From NCBI GenBank assembly GCA_002482775.1, contig DLGQ01000107.1, forward strand, positions 24,949 through 41,520: DNA of 16,572 nucleotides. Direction: 5' to 3'. Of this stretch, positions 16,536 to 16,572 are shown piece by piece. The notes below the pieces were generated by a model. That model made no database searches. It was given only the letters and a program-made list of their open reading frames with translations, and was not told the origin of the DNA. The position numbers and the translations under genes are program-made. The DNA comes from Flavobacteriales bacterium UBA7690 (GTDB taxonomy: Bacteria; Bacteroidota; Bacteroidia; Flavobacteriales_F; PHOS-HE28). Within the stretch, counting starts at the first letter, position 1. Each line of letters begins with the position of its first letter.

Positions 16536-16572
16536 TTATGCTCCCTGACCGTGGCACTGCTTGTATTTCTTG
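16536..16572 (-). CDS. secA: 3' end of SecA (partial), zinc-binding tail
   Basis: Reading the minus strand in from the right edge gives KKYKQCHGQGA followed by TAA (stop at 16538-16536). This matches the end of the SEC-C zinc-binding motif at the SecA C-terminus, whose usual form is CPCGSGKKYKxCHG; the visible Cys-His are the last two zinc ligands. In SecA, the ATPase motor of the Sec translocon, this tail binds zinc and contacts SecB or ribosomes. The motif lies at the very end of the protein, as in SecA. Other SEC-C proteins also carry it, and only 11 codons are visible, so the name is likely but not certain. The gene converges on the TonB-domain gene across the terminator at 16478-16517. 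Confidence 0.72.
   Translation of the reverse strand, partial: KKYKQCHGQGA

Overview
The window most likely comes from a GC-rich member of the Bacteroidota, probably a Flavobacteriales-like lineage. Four things point that way: a type IX secretion-style PorV/PorQ-family porin next to a giant PorU-like C25 peptidase, a DsbD preceded by a free-standing DsbD-alpha protein, an Lnt of the Bacteroidota form, and candidate promoters of the TAnnTTTG type. The taxonomic placement is inference; there is no rRNA gene here. The window is almost entirely coding and ten of the twelve genes are complete. No gene-free stretch exceeds about 90 bases. I see no tRNA, rRNA, CRISPR array, insertion sequence or prophage gene.

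Layout: (1) 1-6278, an envelope/secretion block on the plus strand. The end of an unrecognised gene overlaps the start codon of a PorV/PorQ-family outer-membrane protein, which in turn overlaps the start of a 1705-residue PorU-like peptidase. Both overlaps are ATGA. (2) 6287-10562, a housekeeping run lnt-pabB-tilS (lipoprotein N-acylation, p-aminobenzoate synthesis, tRNA-Ile lysidine modification), preceded by a GC-rich hairpin lying directly against the lnt start codon. (3) 10644-10934, a small protein of unknown function. (4) 11008-13508, a disulfide-reduction pair: a free DsbD-alpha-like protein and a full DsbD lipoprotein, again joined by ATGA. (5) 13546-15695, gmhA (heptose synthesis for LPS) and a ComM/YifB AAA+ ATPase. 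(6) 15762-16457, a secreted protein with YwqK/MORN-like repeats and a C-terminal TonB domain. (7) A strong terminator at 16478-16517, then the last codons of a gene on the opposite strand whose sequence matches the zinc-binding tail of SecA.

How it fits together: most of the products serve the envelope. The PorV-like and PorU-like pair would handle type IX cargo at the outer membrane, Lnt matures lipoproteins (DsbD here is itself a predicted lipoprotein), the DsbD pair supplies reducing power outside the cytoplasm, GmhA feeds LPS core synthesis, and SecA exports all of the signal-peptide proteins. No clearly new multi-gene system is visible. The parts most worth a second look are the PorV/PorU-like pair, the small protein at 10644, the tandem DsbD-alpha domains, and the TonB/MORN protein that lacks a membrane anchor.
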